Assembly: GCA_007833815.1 (NCBI GenBank)
Contig: CP033464.1
Span: 1,078,501 to 1,142,500 of the forward strand
Reading direction: 5' to 3'
Origin: Brevibacillus laterosporus
GTDB lineage: Bacteria > Bacillota > Bacilli > Brevibacillales > Brevibacillaceae
DNA: 64,000 nt
Positions within the stretch are counted from its first letter, which is position 1. Each line of letters opens with the position of its first letter. Under the pieces are notes generated by a model. That model saw nothing but the letters and a program-made list of their open reading frames with translations, had not been told where the DNA came from and did not search any database. This document shows, piece after piece, positions 20,854-30,048 of the stretch. The position numbers and the translations under genes are program-made.

Positions 20854-21675
20854 ATGGCACGAGCTCGTAGTCCCAATCGTAAACTAGCAGAAAAAATATA
20901 CTTGGAAAGTAACGGAACCATACTGTTAAAGCAGATTGCCGAGCAGCTTGGTGTAAGTGATTCGCAGATACGTAAGTGGAAAAATCAAGACAAATGGGAT
21001 GAAAAACTCAATAGTAACGTTACCAATGGCAATAGTAACGTTACCAAAAGAAAGGGAGCGCCCAAAGGTAATAAGAATGGTGTGGGGCATGGTGCACCAA
21101 AGGGTAATAAGAACGCTAAGGGTAATGTTGGCGGTGGCGCTCCATCTCAAAACACCAATGCAGTAAAGACGGGAGAGTATCAAACTCTTTGGATGGATGC
21201 TCTTACACCCGAGCAACAGGACGTTGTGGCAAGAGTCAATCTTGAACCATTGGAGCAGGTGAACCAATCTATTACCCTCTACTCCTGGAGGGAACGTGAA
21301 ATCATGTTCAAGATTGCTAAGCTGGAAAAAGGCCTTACTGATAAACAGCGTCGTGTCCTTCAGGAGAGAGTCACTATCAAGGAACCTGTGCAAGTACACG
21401 ATGATAAGTCGGGTGGGACCAAGACAATTGTTCTTTCACGTGACGAGTTGGTCACGACCAAAATCGAAGAGACTGAGTATCGAGCGATAGAAGATATCCT
21501 CCACCTGCAGGAAGCTCTCACACGAGTCACTGATAAGAAACTCCGAGCTGTTGAAATGAAACACAAGTTGACCATTGCTAAGGGTCCCAATGATGACGAA
21601 GGCGGTAAAAGCGGTCTTGATCAGCTTGCTGAAGTCATTGCAAAAAGTGCTGCAGCTCTTCAAGGTGATGCTTGA
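20854..21675 (+). CDS. Terminase small subunit (PBSX XtmA-like)
   Basis: 273 residues. The N-terminal helix-turn-helix (LLKQIAEQLGVSDSQIRKWK) recognises phage DNA. A linker with repeated GAPKGNKNG-type units follows, then the conserved region LTPEQQDVVARVNLEPLEQV and SITLYSWREREIMFKIAKLE typical of phage PBSX-type small terminases. Its stop overlaps the large subunit start (TGATG). Confidence 0.9.
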   Translation: MARARSPNRKLAEKIYLESNGTILLKQIAEQLGVSDSQIRKWKNQDKWDEKLNSNVTNGNSNVTKRKGAPKGNKNGVGHGAPKGNKNAKGNVGGGAPSQNTNAVKTGEYQTLWMDALTPEQQDVVARVNLEPLEQVNQSITLYSWREREIMFKIAKLEKGLTDKQRRVLQERVTIKEPVQVHDDKSGGTKTIVLSRDELVTTKIEETEYRAIEDILHLQEALTRVTDKKLRAVEMKHKLTIAKGPNDDEGGKSGLDQLAEVIAKSAAALQGDA

Positions 21676-22904
21676 TGGAATTTCAATTATTTGGTGAAAA
21701 GATAACACGGTTTATATTAAACCCAATTGAGAAAGATGCCAGAATAAACATCTTGGAAGGCTCTGTCCGTAGCGGTAAAACGGTTGGTATGATTCCAAAA
21801 TGGATCAATTATATCAAAAACGGACCAAAAGGATTATTGGTCATTACGGGCGTATCGAAAGAAACTATCTACGATAACGTTCTACAGGATTTGTTTGATA
21901 CTGTTGGGTCTGCTAATTATAGGTACAATCATCAAACAGGTCTTATCCAGATGTTTGACCGAAAGATTAAAGTTATTGGGGCAAAGGACGAGGGATCAGA
22001 GAAGTACCTTCGTGGTAAGACATTAGCAGGAGCTTATTGTGATGAGCTGACATTGATGCCGGAGAAGTTTTTCAAGCAACTGCTCAACAGGTTGTCGGTT
22101 AAAGGCGCGAAGCTATATGCCACAACTAACCCGGATCATCCATATCATTATCTTTACACCGAGTACATCACTGATGAGAAAAAACTCAAGAGTGGCATGG
22201 TCAAGGTGTATCACTTTGAGCTTGACGATAATCCGAATCTGGATGAAGAATACAAAACGTTTATCCGTGGTGCTTTCACAGGTTTTTGGTATTTACGCAT
22301 GATCGAGGGCAAGTGGGTTGTCGCTCAGGGTGCGATTTATGATATGTGGGACAAGAGTCTGAACACATTCACTGATGACGACATAATACCAGGATTCAAG
22401 AGTCTGGCCCAGCGCTATATCTCAATTGACTACGGTAGCCAGAATCCTACTGTCTTCCTAGATTGTTGGGATGACGGCGATACGGTGTGGGTATTGGATG
22501 AATACTATTACGATGGGAGAAAAGAAGGGAAGCAAAAGGAAAACTCTGAATATGCGGATGATCTGCAAAAGTTTATTGGATCGGATTATCCGATATACGT
22601 AATTATCGATCCATCTGCTTCAGCTTTTAAGACAACACTACGAAATCGAGGGTTTCGGATCAAAGATGCAGATAACGAGGTTTTGGAAGGTATTCGGATG
22701 ACATCGACTATGATAAACAAGCGAAAGTTCAAGGTTCATCGAGAGCGTTGTCCGAACTTCTTAAAAGAAGTATCAAGCTATGTATGGGATGAAAAGGCGG
22801 TCATGCGCGGAGTTGAGCAGCCGTTAAAGCATGCGGATCACTGTATGGATGCTGGACGATACTTTATAAAAACAATCATCAAGCCTAGACGCCTACTAGG
22901 GTAG
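21675..22904 (+). CDS. Terminase large subunit
   Basis: 409 residues. Walker A GSVRSGKT at residues 29-36, Walker B region GAYCDELTLMPE at about 115-126, coupling motif ATTNPDHPYHYLY, and a C-terminal RNase H-like nuclease domain beginning YISIDYGSQNPTVFL with further Asp at IIDPSA and HCMDAGRY. ATP-driven motor and nuclease for DNA packaging. ATG 21675 is preferred over TTG 21672. Confidence 0.93.
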   Translation: MEFQLFGEKITRFILNPIEKDARINILEGSVRSGKTVGMIPKWINYIKNGPKGLLVITGVSKETIYDNVLQDLFDTVGSANYRYNHQTGLIQMFDRKIKVIGAKDEGSEKYLRGKTLAGAYCDELTLMPEKFFKQLLNRLSVKGAKLYATTNPDHPYHYLYTEYITDEKKLKSGMVKVYHFELDDNPNLDEEYKTFIRGAFTGFWYLRMIEGKWVVAQGAIYDMWDKSLNTFTDDDIIPGFKSLAQRYISIDYGSQNPTVFLDCWDDGDTVWVLDEYYYDGRKEGKQKENSEYADDLQKFIGSDYPIYVIIDPSASAFKTTLRNRGFRIKDADNEVLEGIRMTSTMINKRKFKVHRERCPNFLKEVSSYVWDEKAVMRGVEQPLKHADHCMDAGRYFIKTIIKPRRLLG

Positions 22905-22920
22905 AAAAGGATATGAAGTT

Positions 22921-23082
22921 ATGACAGAGGAATTACGTAAAGCTGCACACGATGCGGCTATAAAGATTTGCACACAGATTGAAAAACAGGCAGACCTTGC
23001 AGAATGCCCCCGAGATCTTGAGGCTATGTCAGAAATCGTTAAAGCAACTACAGAACTGCTCCTAGTAATTGATAATATCTAG
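22921..23082 (+). CDS. Small phage protein between terminase and portal (53 aa)
   Basis: ATG at 22921 with AAAAGGATATGAAGTT upstream. Acidic helical product (ELRKAAHDAAIKICTQIEKQ). Unknown function; tight position between the terL and portal genes. Confidence 0.5.
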   Translation: MTEELRKAAHDAAIKICTQIEKQADLAECPRDLEAMSEIVKATTELLLVIDNI

Positions 23083-23120
23083 ACTTTGATAGAGAGATTT
23101 GGAAGGAAGGAGGAGCGCAT

Positions 23121-24683
23121 ATGAGCAGACGTAAAAGAAAATCTACAAGGGATGCAAGACAACCACCTGCAATACAGAAACAGAAGAAACCTGAAGCTAA
23201 GTTGCCAAAGGGTCTGACAACGGATGCTTTTTCCAATGTACTTGCCCGTCTAGGTAGCGGAACGCCTAACCTCATGGAAGGTACTGACTATACGCTGACC
23301 AGGCTTACTCAGAATTACCAGCTCATGAACACCCTTTACAGAGAACACTGGATCATACGGAAGATCATCGACACTATCCCCGAAGACATGACGCGAAACT
23401 GGATCACGATCACGACCCAACTTCCTCCTGACGAGATCAGAAAGATTGATAAGCTGTGGCGTGTTCGCCGAGTCAGACAAAAGATACTGACGGGGTTGAA
23501 ATGGGGGCGGTTATACGGTGGCGCTGTTGGCTTGATCATGATTGAGGGACACGATGACATCCTGCATCAACCGCTGGATTTTGATATGATCATGCCTGGT
23601 TCGTTCAAGGGCCTCATGATCCTAGATCGATGGTCTGGGGTATATCCAAGTCCAGAATTGGTAGATGATATCGATGATCCTGAGTTCGGACTACCGGAGT
23701 CCTATCAAGTGACTATTGACGGTGGACAGACTATGAATGTTCATCACAGTCGCATTGTCCGTTTCATTGGGCGAGAGCTGCCGTACTGGGAGAAGCTGGC
23801 GGAAGTCTACTGGGGCGCTTCCGAAGTGGAGGTCGTGTTTGACGAGCTGAAAAAAAGGGATAACACTAGTTGGAATATTGCGCAGCTTGTTTTTCTTGCG
23901 AATCTCCGCGTAATGAAAAGCGAAGATTTAGGAGCAATGCTCGCAATTGGAGACGAAAGACTGCAAAACGATGTCTATAACACTATTCAGATTCAAAACT
24001 GGCTGATGAGTAATATGGGGTTGAATGTGATCGGGAAAAATGATGATTTCCAAACGCACCAATACACTTTCACAGGGCTGAATGACATCTATGAAAGCTT
24101 TATGCTAGATGTCGCAGGTGCGTGCCAGATACCTGTCACAAAGCTGTTTGGTCGTGCTCCCGCTGGAATGAATGCTACCGGGGAAAGCGACATGCAAAAC
24201 TACTATGAGGTAGTGCAACAGCAACAAGAATCAACTCTTGGTCCGATCCTCGACAAGCTACTGCCGATTATGTGCATGTCAGAGTTTGGAGCTATACCTG
24301 ATGATATCGACTACACATTCGATCCGATCAGAACACCAAACGATAAAGACGTAGCCGAACTGGTAGACAAGAAAACAACATCGATCATCAATGTATTTCA
24401 GGCGGGTATTATCGACCAGAAAACAGCACTGAAGGAACTAAAGCAGATGAGCGAGACAACGGGCATGTTCACCAACATCACTGATGATGATATTGAAAAT
24501 GCTGACGACACCACTCATCAAGGCGAGTTCGGATTTGGCGGTGATTTAGACTGTGGCGAAGACGAGTACGCTTTGGGCACCCAAACGCCGTATAGAGCAG
24601 ACTTACCGCAAGGCGATACAAGCGGTTCTGAAAAGTTTAGGAGAGTCCTTGACCGATTTAGAAGACGCCTCAGAAATAGCTAA
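23121..24683 (+). CDS. Portal protein (DUF1073 family)
   Basis: 520 residues. NYQLMNTLYREHWIIRKIID, then PEDMTRNWITI, GRLYGGAVGLIMIEG and the C-terminal QIPVTKLFGRAPAGMNATGE are characteristic of DUF1073-type portals. It forms the dodecameric DNA channel at the head vertex. Databases sometimes label this family Acb1-like; I see no pair of HxT/S motifs expected for an Acb1 phosphodiesterase here. Starts behind AAGGAGGAGCGCAT and overlaps the next gene by 131 bases. Confidence 0.9.
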   Translation: MSRRKRKSTRDARQPPAIQKQKKPEAKLPKGLTTDAFSNVLARLGSGTPNLMEGTDYTLTRLTQNYQLMNTLYREHWIIRKIIDTIPEDMTRNWITITTQLPPDEIRKIDKLWRVRRVRQKILTGLKWGRLYGGAVGLIMIEGHDDILHQPLDFDMIMPGSFKGLMILDRWSGVYPSPELVDDIDDPEFGLPESYQVTIDGGQTMNVHHSRIVRFIGRELPYWEKLAEVYWGASEVEVVFDELKKRDNTSWNIAQLVFLANLRVMKSEDLGAMLAIGDERLQNDVYNTIQIQNWLMSNMGLNVIGKNDDFQTHQYTFTGLNDIYESFMLDVAGACQIPVTKLFGRAPAGMNATGESDMQNYYEVVQQQQESTLGPILDKLLPIMCMSEFGAIPDDIDYTFDPIRTPNDKDVAELVDKKTTSIINVFQAGIIDQKTALKELKQMSETTGMFTNITDDDIENADDTTHQGEFGFGGDLDCGEDEYALGTQTPYRADLPQGDTSGSEKFRRVLDRFRRRLRNS

Positions 24684-25389
24684 TAGAATTAAAGACTTCA
24701 CATATAATCCTCTGTTTCTGGAATATGCTGAAGCTTCAGCTATGAAAATGGTTACGCATCTCTTTAGCGATGCAGGGCGAACGTGGCGGCAGGCCGCAAA
24801 AACGAATAGCAAGGGACGTCTGATCTTTCAAGCTCTCCAGAAAGAAATGCGTGGGCCGATAGGAGCTGCTGTGCGTCTTCAAGCCGAACGTAATGCTGAA
24901 GTAATCAAGTCACTACCTATCGACATTGCAAAACAGGTGAATGAGCACGTTTTGCGAGAGGCTATAAAAGGTACAAGGTCTAGCGAAATTGCTCTGCAAA
25001 TCAAGGAGTTCTTTCCTGAGGAATCTAAAGCAAAGGCAAACCTTATAGCTCGTACAGAAGTAAGTAAAACCTCAACAGCGTTGACTCAAGCGCGCTGCGA
25101 GTTTGTAGGAGCTGACTGGTACATCTGGCGCACGAGCGAGGATTCCCGTGTTCGTGGTTCTCATAGGCTTATGGATGGCGTGATTGTCAAGTGGAATGAT
25201 CCACCTAGCCCTGAAAAGCTGGACGGCGAGACTCGGACATTTGGACATTATCATGCTGGCGAGATTTTTAATTGCCGTTGTTATGCCGAACCTGTGATTG
25301 ACCTGAATCTAATTAGTTGGCCGGTAAAGGTGTACTACGGTGGACGTATTCAGCGTATGACACGCAAACAATTTGAAAAGATTGCTTAA
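24553..25389 (+). CDS. Phage head morphogenesis protein (Mu gpF/SPP1 gp7-like)
   Basis: 278 residues. The C-terminal domain ARTEVSKTSTALTQARCEFV, then WRTSEDSRVRGSHRLMDG and GEIFNCRCYAEPV is the phage Mu F-like minor head protein signature. GTG at 24553 lies well inside the portal gene; the frame is open and the predicted N terminus is helical as in relatives. Minor capsid component involved in head assembly or ejection. Confidence 0.87.
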   Translation: MAKTSTLWAPKRRIEQTYRKAIQAVLKSLGESLTDLEDASEIANRIKDFTYNPLFLEYAEASAMKMVTHLFSDAGRTWRQAAKTNSKGRLIFQALQKEMRGPIGAAVRLQAERNAEVIKSLPIDIAKQVNEHVLREAIKGTRSSEIALQIKEFFPEESKAKANLIARTEVSKTSTALTQARCEFVGADWYIWRTSEDSRVRGSHRLMDGVIVKWNDPPSPEKLDGETRTFGHYHAGEIFNCRCYAEPVIDLNLISWPVKVYYGGRIQRMTRKQFEKIA

Positions 25390-25391
25390 AC

Positions 25392-25417
25392 GAAGCCAAA
25401 CAGTAGGCTTCTTTTTT
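25392..25417 (+). terminator. Rho-independent terminator within head operon
   Basis: GAAGCC - AAACAGTA - GGCTTC followed by six T, immediately after the morphogenesis gene stop. Probably partial, to lower expression of upstream genes relative to capsid genes, or overcome in late transcription. Confidence 0.75.
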
Positions 25418-25432
25418 ATTGCCTGAGAGGGG

Positions 25433-26725
25433 GTGAGAACAATTAGAAGAGCGTATTACGGTTCGCGCTTTAGCCCGAATATGACGGCTACACCAGAGGG
25501 ATTCCTGATCTGTCATAACGTTCCAATAGCAAGGACAGGTTGGTACGAATACCTAGCAGAAGAAATCGGCGCTATCGATCAAAAAGGCAAGATTGTGAAA
25601 GTGTATCGAAGCCCGGATGACGTATTCAGTCCGGGGGCTATCGCTAGTTTCGAAGGCAAAGTCCTGACAGGCGAGCATCCTCATGAAGCTGTAACGCCAG
25701 ATAACGCGACCCGGTACACAAAAGGAGTTATACAGAACGTCCGACAAGGCTCTGGCGAAAACAGTGATCTTTTACTTGCAGACTTGGTCGTCTATGATCA
25801 AACACTCATAAACGAGATTCAGGATGGTAAACGAGAGGTTTCATGTGGCTACGATTGTACGTATGAGGAAATGGAAGACGGAACCTATCAACAAAGGGAA
25901 ATTTGCGGAAACCATGTCGCTGTTGTGAAAAGCGGCCGAGCTGGTGATCGCGTTGCAATACAAGATTCAAATTCCCAAACGCTTGTGAATATCAAACCGA
26001 AATCGAAAGGAGATACAAGTATGGCAAACAAAATTACATTACCGAGAAAAACAAAATCACGCGTCACTGACTTGCTGGCTGCAATCGGCTTGAAACAATT
26101 TGCTACCGATGCCGAGCCAGAAGAGATTAAGGAAGCGGTGGATGCACTTGTCGAGGAAAGGGAATCAGAGGACAACGATCCTGATGAAACAAAAAAAGAG
26201 ACAGCTACTGACAATCAAGATCCTGCCTTTCAAGCCCTAACTGAACAAGTAGCCAAACTTACAGATATGGTTATGCAGCTCACACAAGCAAAAGATGAAG
26301 AGCCTAAGCCAGAGAGCCTAATTGACAATGCTATTGCTGAACTTGAAGATTCCGATGAACAAGAGGTGGCAGATGATGAAGAGGAAAGCCACACCATCCC
26401 TGTTGAGCACATGGACGAGGAAGGTCCTGTTTCTGACCCAGAAGACCGACCACAAAGCGCTTTGACGGGAGACAACGCTTATAAGATTCAAGCCCTGAAA
26501 GTAATCAAACCTATTATTGCTGCTATTCCCGACCCTGCTGAGAGAAAGCGAGCTACCGATGCTGCAATCGCTAGTATCAAGAGAAAACCAGCCAAGAATG
26601 CTTACGCAAACATTAATAAAGGTCGTAGAAAGACAGCTACTGACAACAAGCCTAAGAGTGATTACTCTCAGCTTGGTCGTGATATCGCAAGAAAATACAA
26701 TCCCCATTACAAGGATCGCTCGTAA
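25433..26725 (+). CDS. DUF2213-type prohead protease fused to scaffold
   Basis: 430 residues. N-terminal part (about 1-180) is a DUF2213-type maturation protease: TPEGFLICHNVPIARTGWYE, VLTGEHPHEAVTPDN and REVSCGYDCTYEEMEDGTYQ then ICGNHVAVVKSGRAG. The C-terminal 230 residues are acidic, with a coiled coil (ALTEQVAKLTDMVMQLTQAK), as expected for a scaffold. GTG 25433 is used, but ATT at 25442 has better spacing from GAGGGGGTG. A strong internal start at 26021 would make the scaffold alone. Confidence 0.85.
   Translation: MRTIRRAYYGSRFSPNMTATPEGFLICHNVPIARTGWYEYLAEEIGAIDQKGKIVKVYRSPDDVFSPGAIASFEGKVLTGEHPHEAVTPDNATRYTKGVIQNVRQGSGENSDLLLADLVVYDQTLINEIQDGKREVSCGYDCTYEEMEDGTYQQREICGNHVAVVKSGRAGDRVAIQDSNSQTLVNIKPKSKGDTSMANKITLPRKTKSRVTDLLAAIGLKQFATDAEPEEIKEAVDALVEERESEDNDPDETKKETATDNQDPAFQALTEQVAKLTDMVMQLTQAKDEEPKPESLIDNAIAELEDSDEQEVADDEEESHTIPVEHMDEEGPVSDPEDRPQSALTGDNAYKIQALKVIKPIIAAIPDPAERKRATDAAIASIKRKPAKNAYANINKGRRKTATDNKPKSDYSQLGRDIARKYNPHYKDRS
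26021..26725 (+). CDS. Internal start: separate scaffold protein
   Basis: Within the protease gene, in the same frame, ATG 26021 is preceded by AAAGGAGATACAAGT, one of the best ribosome binding sites in the head operon. The 234-residue product would be the acidic coiled-coil scaffold without the protease, like lambda Nu3 inside gene C. The site falls exactly at the domain boundary, which argues for function. Confidence 0.6.
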   Translation: MANKITLPRKTKSRVTDLLAAIGLKQFATDAEPEEIKEAVDALVEERESEDNDPDETKKETATDNQDPAFQALTEQVAKLTDMVMQLTQAKDEEPKPESLIDNAIAELEDSDEQEVADDEEESHTIPVEHMDEEGPVSDPEDRPQSALTGDNAYKIQALKVIKPIIAAIPDPAERKRATDAAIASIKRKPAKNAYANINKGRRKTATDNKPKSDYSQLGRDIARKYNPHYKDRS

Positions 26726-26752
26726 TAGAGCGAATGAAAGGATGGATGATCA

Positions 26753-27268
26753 ATGCCAGGTGGCGTAGTTGGAAAATCTCTTAATCTAGGGTATGCCGGA
26801 AGTGTCTCTCGAAGTGCGGATGCTATTATCACAAATCGTTTAGTTAGATCAACTGATAAGGAAGATATTACGTTTGGAGCGGCTGTTGTACTGAATAGTG
26901 ACAATACCTACTCCAAATTCGGATCATATGGTACAGCAGAAGCATTTGCAGGTGTGGCAGTGCGCGAAGTCAAGCAAAGCACGGACTACTTTGGGGATCA
27001 AGGCTTTTATAGACCAGGACAGCCATGCGATATTCTCGAACGTGGTTCTGTGACAGTTATCTGCAATGTAGGAAAGCCGTCTGCCGGCGGAGATGTGTTT
27101 GTTCGTATTAAAGCAAACCCGTCAGTCCCAAATGGTGTGATTGGAGGATTTGAAGCAGCCGAGGACGGAACGAACACAGTAAAGATCACAGGAGTCAAAT
27201 GGAAAACAGGTAAGATCGACACGAATAAGGTCGCTGAAATCACAATTCTTTCACGGATCAATCCGTAA
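26753..27268 (+). CDS. Capsid cement/decoration protein (DUF2190-like)
   Basis: 171 residues, beta-rich and Gly/Val-rich, including ITFGAAVVLNSDNTYSKFG, FYRPGQPCDILERGSVTV and GGDVFVRIKANPS. This fits structural cement proteins of the Gp24/DUF2190 kind that sit between protease-scaffold and major capsid genes. Start ATG behind AAAGGATGG. Confidence 0.75.
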   Translation: MPGGVVGKSLNLGYAGSVSRSADAIITNRLVRSTDKEDITFGAAVVLNSDNTYSKFGSYGTAEAFAGVAVREVKQSTDYFGDQGFYRPGQPCDILERGSVTVICNVGKPSAGGDVFVRIKANPSVPNGVIGGFEAAEDGTNTVKITGVKWKTGKIDTNKVAEITILSRINP

Positions 27269-27288
27269 GTAAGGGGGACAAATATACC

Positions 27289-28305
27289 ATGACAGCACCT
27301 AAAGCACCTTTAGCAAGAAAAGTGCACACTATCGATGGGCTTGGACCATCAATGACGATGAACGACGCAGCAATCGGCTCCGGTATGGCGTTTCTAGTCG
27401 GGGAACTTGAAAAGCGTGACCCACGACTTTTAGAACCGTTAAGCAGTGTAACTTGGATGCGCGATATCGTATCCAAGACTGGCGGTGGATGGGTTGATTT
27501 CACTTCAAACCAATTCGTTGACTACGCTACCACTGGCGGAAATGAAGACGGTATTATCGGAGGCGAAACCAACGATATCCCAGTCATGCAAGCAAATACA
27601 ACCAAAGACGTTTACAAGGTGTTTAACTTTGCGAATATCTTGAAGGTTCCGTTTGTCGATCAGCAAAAACTACAGAACATCGGTCGAAGCCTAGATGACA
27701 TTCTGGATAAAGGTATTCGTTTGAACTATAACAAGTCTATCGACAACATCGTATACACTGGCTTTCCACGTGCAGGCGTATACGGTCTTATCAATAGCCC
27801 TGACATTACGGCATCTGCTGTCGCCGCTGGTGTATCTGGGCAAACCAAATGGAACAAAAAAACACCGGATGAAATCCTTGCAGACATTAACGCAATCATT
27901 ACAGATACGTGGGCGGCGTCTGAGTACGATTTAACGGGTATGGCAAACCATATTCTTATTCCACCACAGCAATACGCGTACCTTGTCGGCACGAAAGTAA
28001 GCGAGGCTGGAAACATTTCTATCCTGCAATTTTTGCTTGATAACAACATCGGCAAAAACCAAGGGATTGATCTTACGATTGCCCCATCGCGTTGGTGTTC
28101 TGGTGCGGGTACCGGTGGCACAGATAGAATGGTTGCCTATGTAAATGACGAGGACCGTGTAAACTTCGATCTAACAGTACCGCTCAGCCGAGTTATGACT
28201 CAATCGCAAGTAACTGAGATGGCATACTTGACTGCCTATGCTGCTCAAATCGGTCAGGTCAAATTCTTATACACCCAATGCGCTCGTTACGGCGACGGCA
28301 TTTAA
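27289..28305 (+). CDS. Major capsid protein (DUF2184-like)
   Basis: 338 residues. Order and motifs (LSSVTWMRDIVSKTGGGWVD, DDILDKGIRLNYNKSIDNIV then YTGFPRAGVYGLINSPDI, and GTDRMVAYVNDEDRVNFDLT) match DUF2184-type major capsid proteins with the HK97 fold. Strong ribosome binding site AAGGGGGACAAA. Its place between the cement gene and connector genes is as expected. Confidence 0.88.
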   Translation: MTAPKAPLARKVHTIDGLGPSMTMNDAAIGSGMAFLVGELEKRDPRLLEPLSSVTWMRDIVSKTGGGWVDFTSNQFVDYATTGGNEDGIIGGETNDIPVMQANTTKDVYKVFNFANILKVPFVDQQKLQNIGRSLDDILDKGIRLNYNKSIDNIVYTGFPRAGVYGLINSPDITASAVAAGVSGQTKWNKKTPDEILADINAIITDTWAASEYDLTGMANHILIPPQQYAYLVGTKVSEAGNISILQFLLDNNIGKNQGIDLTIAPSRWCSGAGTGGTDRMVAYVNDEDRVNFDLTVPLSRVMTQSQVTEMAYLTAYAAQIGQVKFLYTQCARYGDGI

Positions 28306-28318
28306 GGAGGCGTTTGAT

Positions 28319-28585
28319 ATGCGTATTTTCTCGAAAAAGTCGTTTCAATTTGATCACCCAGCAGGGCAAGAACCTGCTGTGGTGGTTCAGTCGCAAAGCT
28401 TTGCTGATGTTCCGGATTGGGTATCCAGATCCTTGATGTTTAAACTTGCCAGTCAAAACGAAGACGTCACATTGGTGGAAAATAAGCAGGATGAAAAAGT
28501 AGCAGAAACAGGAAGCAAAGCAAAGAAGGCTTCGGAGAAAAAAGCGGAAGCTGAGGCGGCCGCAGAAGATGGCCAACAACAATAA
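28319..28585 (+). CDS. Small structural protein, YqbF-like
   Basis: 88 residues from ATG 28319 (TAAGGAGGCGTTTGAT). N-terminal beta part (QEPAVVVQSQSFADVPDWVS) followed by a Lys/Glu/Ala-rich tail. Resembles the small YqbF-type proteins that follow capsid genes in PBSX-like elements. Role not established. Confidence 0.55.
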   Translation: MRIFSKKSFQFDHPAGQEPAVVVQSQSFADVPDWVSRSLMFKLASQNEDVTLVENKQDEKVAETGSKAKKASEKKAEAEAAAEDGQQQ

Positions 28586-28600
28586 AGAAGGTGAGCGCAT

Positions 28601-29098
28601 ATGTCAATGACAGGTGGCAGCATGAGTGCACCAGGAGTCATAGGGGTTGCTTCTAACATCAGGACGGGGAGCAATCCCCCTTTTAGTTTCGAGGACTTCA
28701 TCGCAGTTTATCCGCAGTTTGGAGCAAATGCGGAGGGGAACTATGTAATACCACAAATGATCATACAAATGTATATTGACCTCGCAAACGAGTGTATCAA
28801 ACAAGCAAGATGGCATTCCTACTGGACTGTTGCAACGGGGTGGTTTGTTGCTCACTTCTGCACGTTGTACATGCAGGGTATAGCAGATCCAAACAGCGGA
28901 GCAGCGGGTGTCTTAAAAGCAGGACAAACACGGGGGCTAGCTACCTCAAAGTCGGCTGGCGATGTGTCCGTAAGTACGGACTACTCCGTGATTGCTCAGG
29001 ACCTAGACGGATGGGCTGCATGGAAGCTTACGATTTATGGACAACAGCTTGCAACGATTGGGCGTTTAGTTGGAAAAGGCGGCATGTATGTCTATTAA
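28601..29098 (+). CDS. Head-tail adaptor (DUF4054 family)
   Basis: 165 residues. FSFEDFIAVYPQFGANAEGN, YIDLANECIKQARWHSYWTV and GQTRGLATSKSAGDVSVSTD are typical of DUF4054 adaptor proteins that dock to the portal. ATG behind GAAGGTGAGCGCAT. Confidence 0.8.
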   Translation: MSMTGGSMSAPGVIGVASNIRTGSNPPFSFEDFIAVYPQFGANAEGNYVIPQMIIQMYIDLANECIKQARWHSYWTVATGWFVAHFCTLYMQGIADPNSGAAGVLKAGQTRGLATSKSAGDVSVSTDYSVIAQDLDGWAAWKLTIYGQQLATIGRLVGKGGMYVY

Positions 29099-29112
29099 AG
29101 AGGTGATGTCAT

Positions 29113-29691
29113 GTGTTTAGCGCCTTTGCCAAAGTTACGACAGGGGTAGACAAAACTGACGAGCTTAAAAAAATCTTGGACGGTTTAGCAAAAAAGCAGG
29201 TGTATGTGGGTATCCCTGAAGGTGGCGAGCGCCCGGAGGAACAAGGTCAACCTATCACAAATGCGCAACTGCTGTATGCTCACACCCACGGCATCCGTCA
29301 AAAGGCGATGCGTGATGAAATGAACCCTAAGGTGGAAAGCGGTGAAATGACATACAGCAAAGCTTATCAGATGTGGATACAAACACATGGGTCACCCCTT
29401 TGGCGTTCGCCTCCACGTCCTGTCCTCGAACCGGCTATTGAGCATAACAAGGAAGCCTTATCAAACCAATTGAGAAAGGTTTCTGAAGTAGCTCTGGACG
29501 GTGGAGACCCTGAACCAGAGTTACACAAAGCAGGCTTAATGGGACAAAACTTTGCCCGAGAATGGTTTACTAACCCTGAAAACGGATGGCCGCCTAACTC
29601 TCCGATCACAGAAGAGAGAAAAGGCAGCGACAAGCCGCTCATTGATACGGGCGAGATCCGCAAAGCTATCACCTATGTTGTGAAAGGATGA
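29113..29691 (+). CDS. Neck/tail completion protein (HK97 gp10-like)
   Basis: 192 residues from GTG 29113 (AAAGAGGTGATGTCAT). KKQVYVGIPEGGERPEEQGQ, then NAQLLYAHTHGIRQKAMRDE and PPRPVLEPAIEHN correspond to the HK97 gp10-like fold used for head-tail joining or tail completion. C-terminal ITEERKGSDKPLIDTGEIRK is also typical. Confidence 0.75.
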   Translation: MFSAFAKVTTGVDKTDELKKILDGLAKKQVYVGIPEGGERPEEQGQPITNAQLLYAHTHGIRQKAMRDEMNPKVESGEMTYSKAYQMWIQTHGSPLWRSPPRPVLEPAIEHNKEALSNQLRKVSEVALDGGDPEPELHKAGLMGQNFAREWFTNPENGWPPNSPITEERKGSDKPLIDTGEIRKAITYVVKG

Positions 29692-29697
29692 TCGTAG

Positions 29698-30048
29698 ATG
29701 ATCGATGTCAGTGAAGTGATTACAGATCCTGATTTTGCCCAGTCGTTTACCGTTCATCGCAAATCAGGAGAATGGATAGCAGGACGGTCGGTATCCTCCG
29801 ACGCATCAATAACAATGACCGGCATCGTAACCGTTGCGGATGCAAAGACGCTGGAACAACTGCCAGAAGGCGACCGTGTAACAGGACTGATGTGTTTCTA
29901 CTCTACCCATGAACTGTTTACAACCCGTGAGCAGGGCACGTCGGATCAGTTAGAATGGCGCAAAGAGTTGTACAGAGTAAAGCAAGTATTTCCTTATGGG
30001 GATTATGGGTACTTCAAAGCGATTGGGCAAAGGATGGCAGGTGATTAG
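29698..30048 (+). CDS. Head closure/neck protein, unassigned family
   Basis: 116 residues, beta-rich (SITMTGIVTVADAKTLEQLP, then FYSTHELFTTREQGTSDQLE and VFPYGDYGYFKAIGQR). The pattern fits head-closure or stopper proteins between the adaptor and the neck terminator. Assigned by position and size. Confidence 0.65.
   Translation: MIDVSEVITDPDFAQSFTVHRKSGEWIAGRSVSSDASITMTGIVTVADAKTLEQLPEGDRVTGLMCFYSTHELFTTREQGTSDQLEWRKELYRVKQVFPYGDYGYFKAIGQRMAGD

Noticed and set aside
23121-24683. Portal considered as an anti-CBASS Acb1 enzyme because of database family naming
   Set aside because: No pair of HxT/S catalytic motifs is visible; length and position fit a portal.
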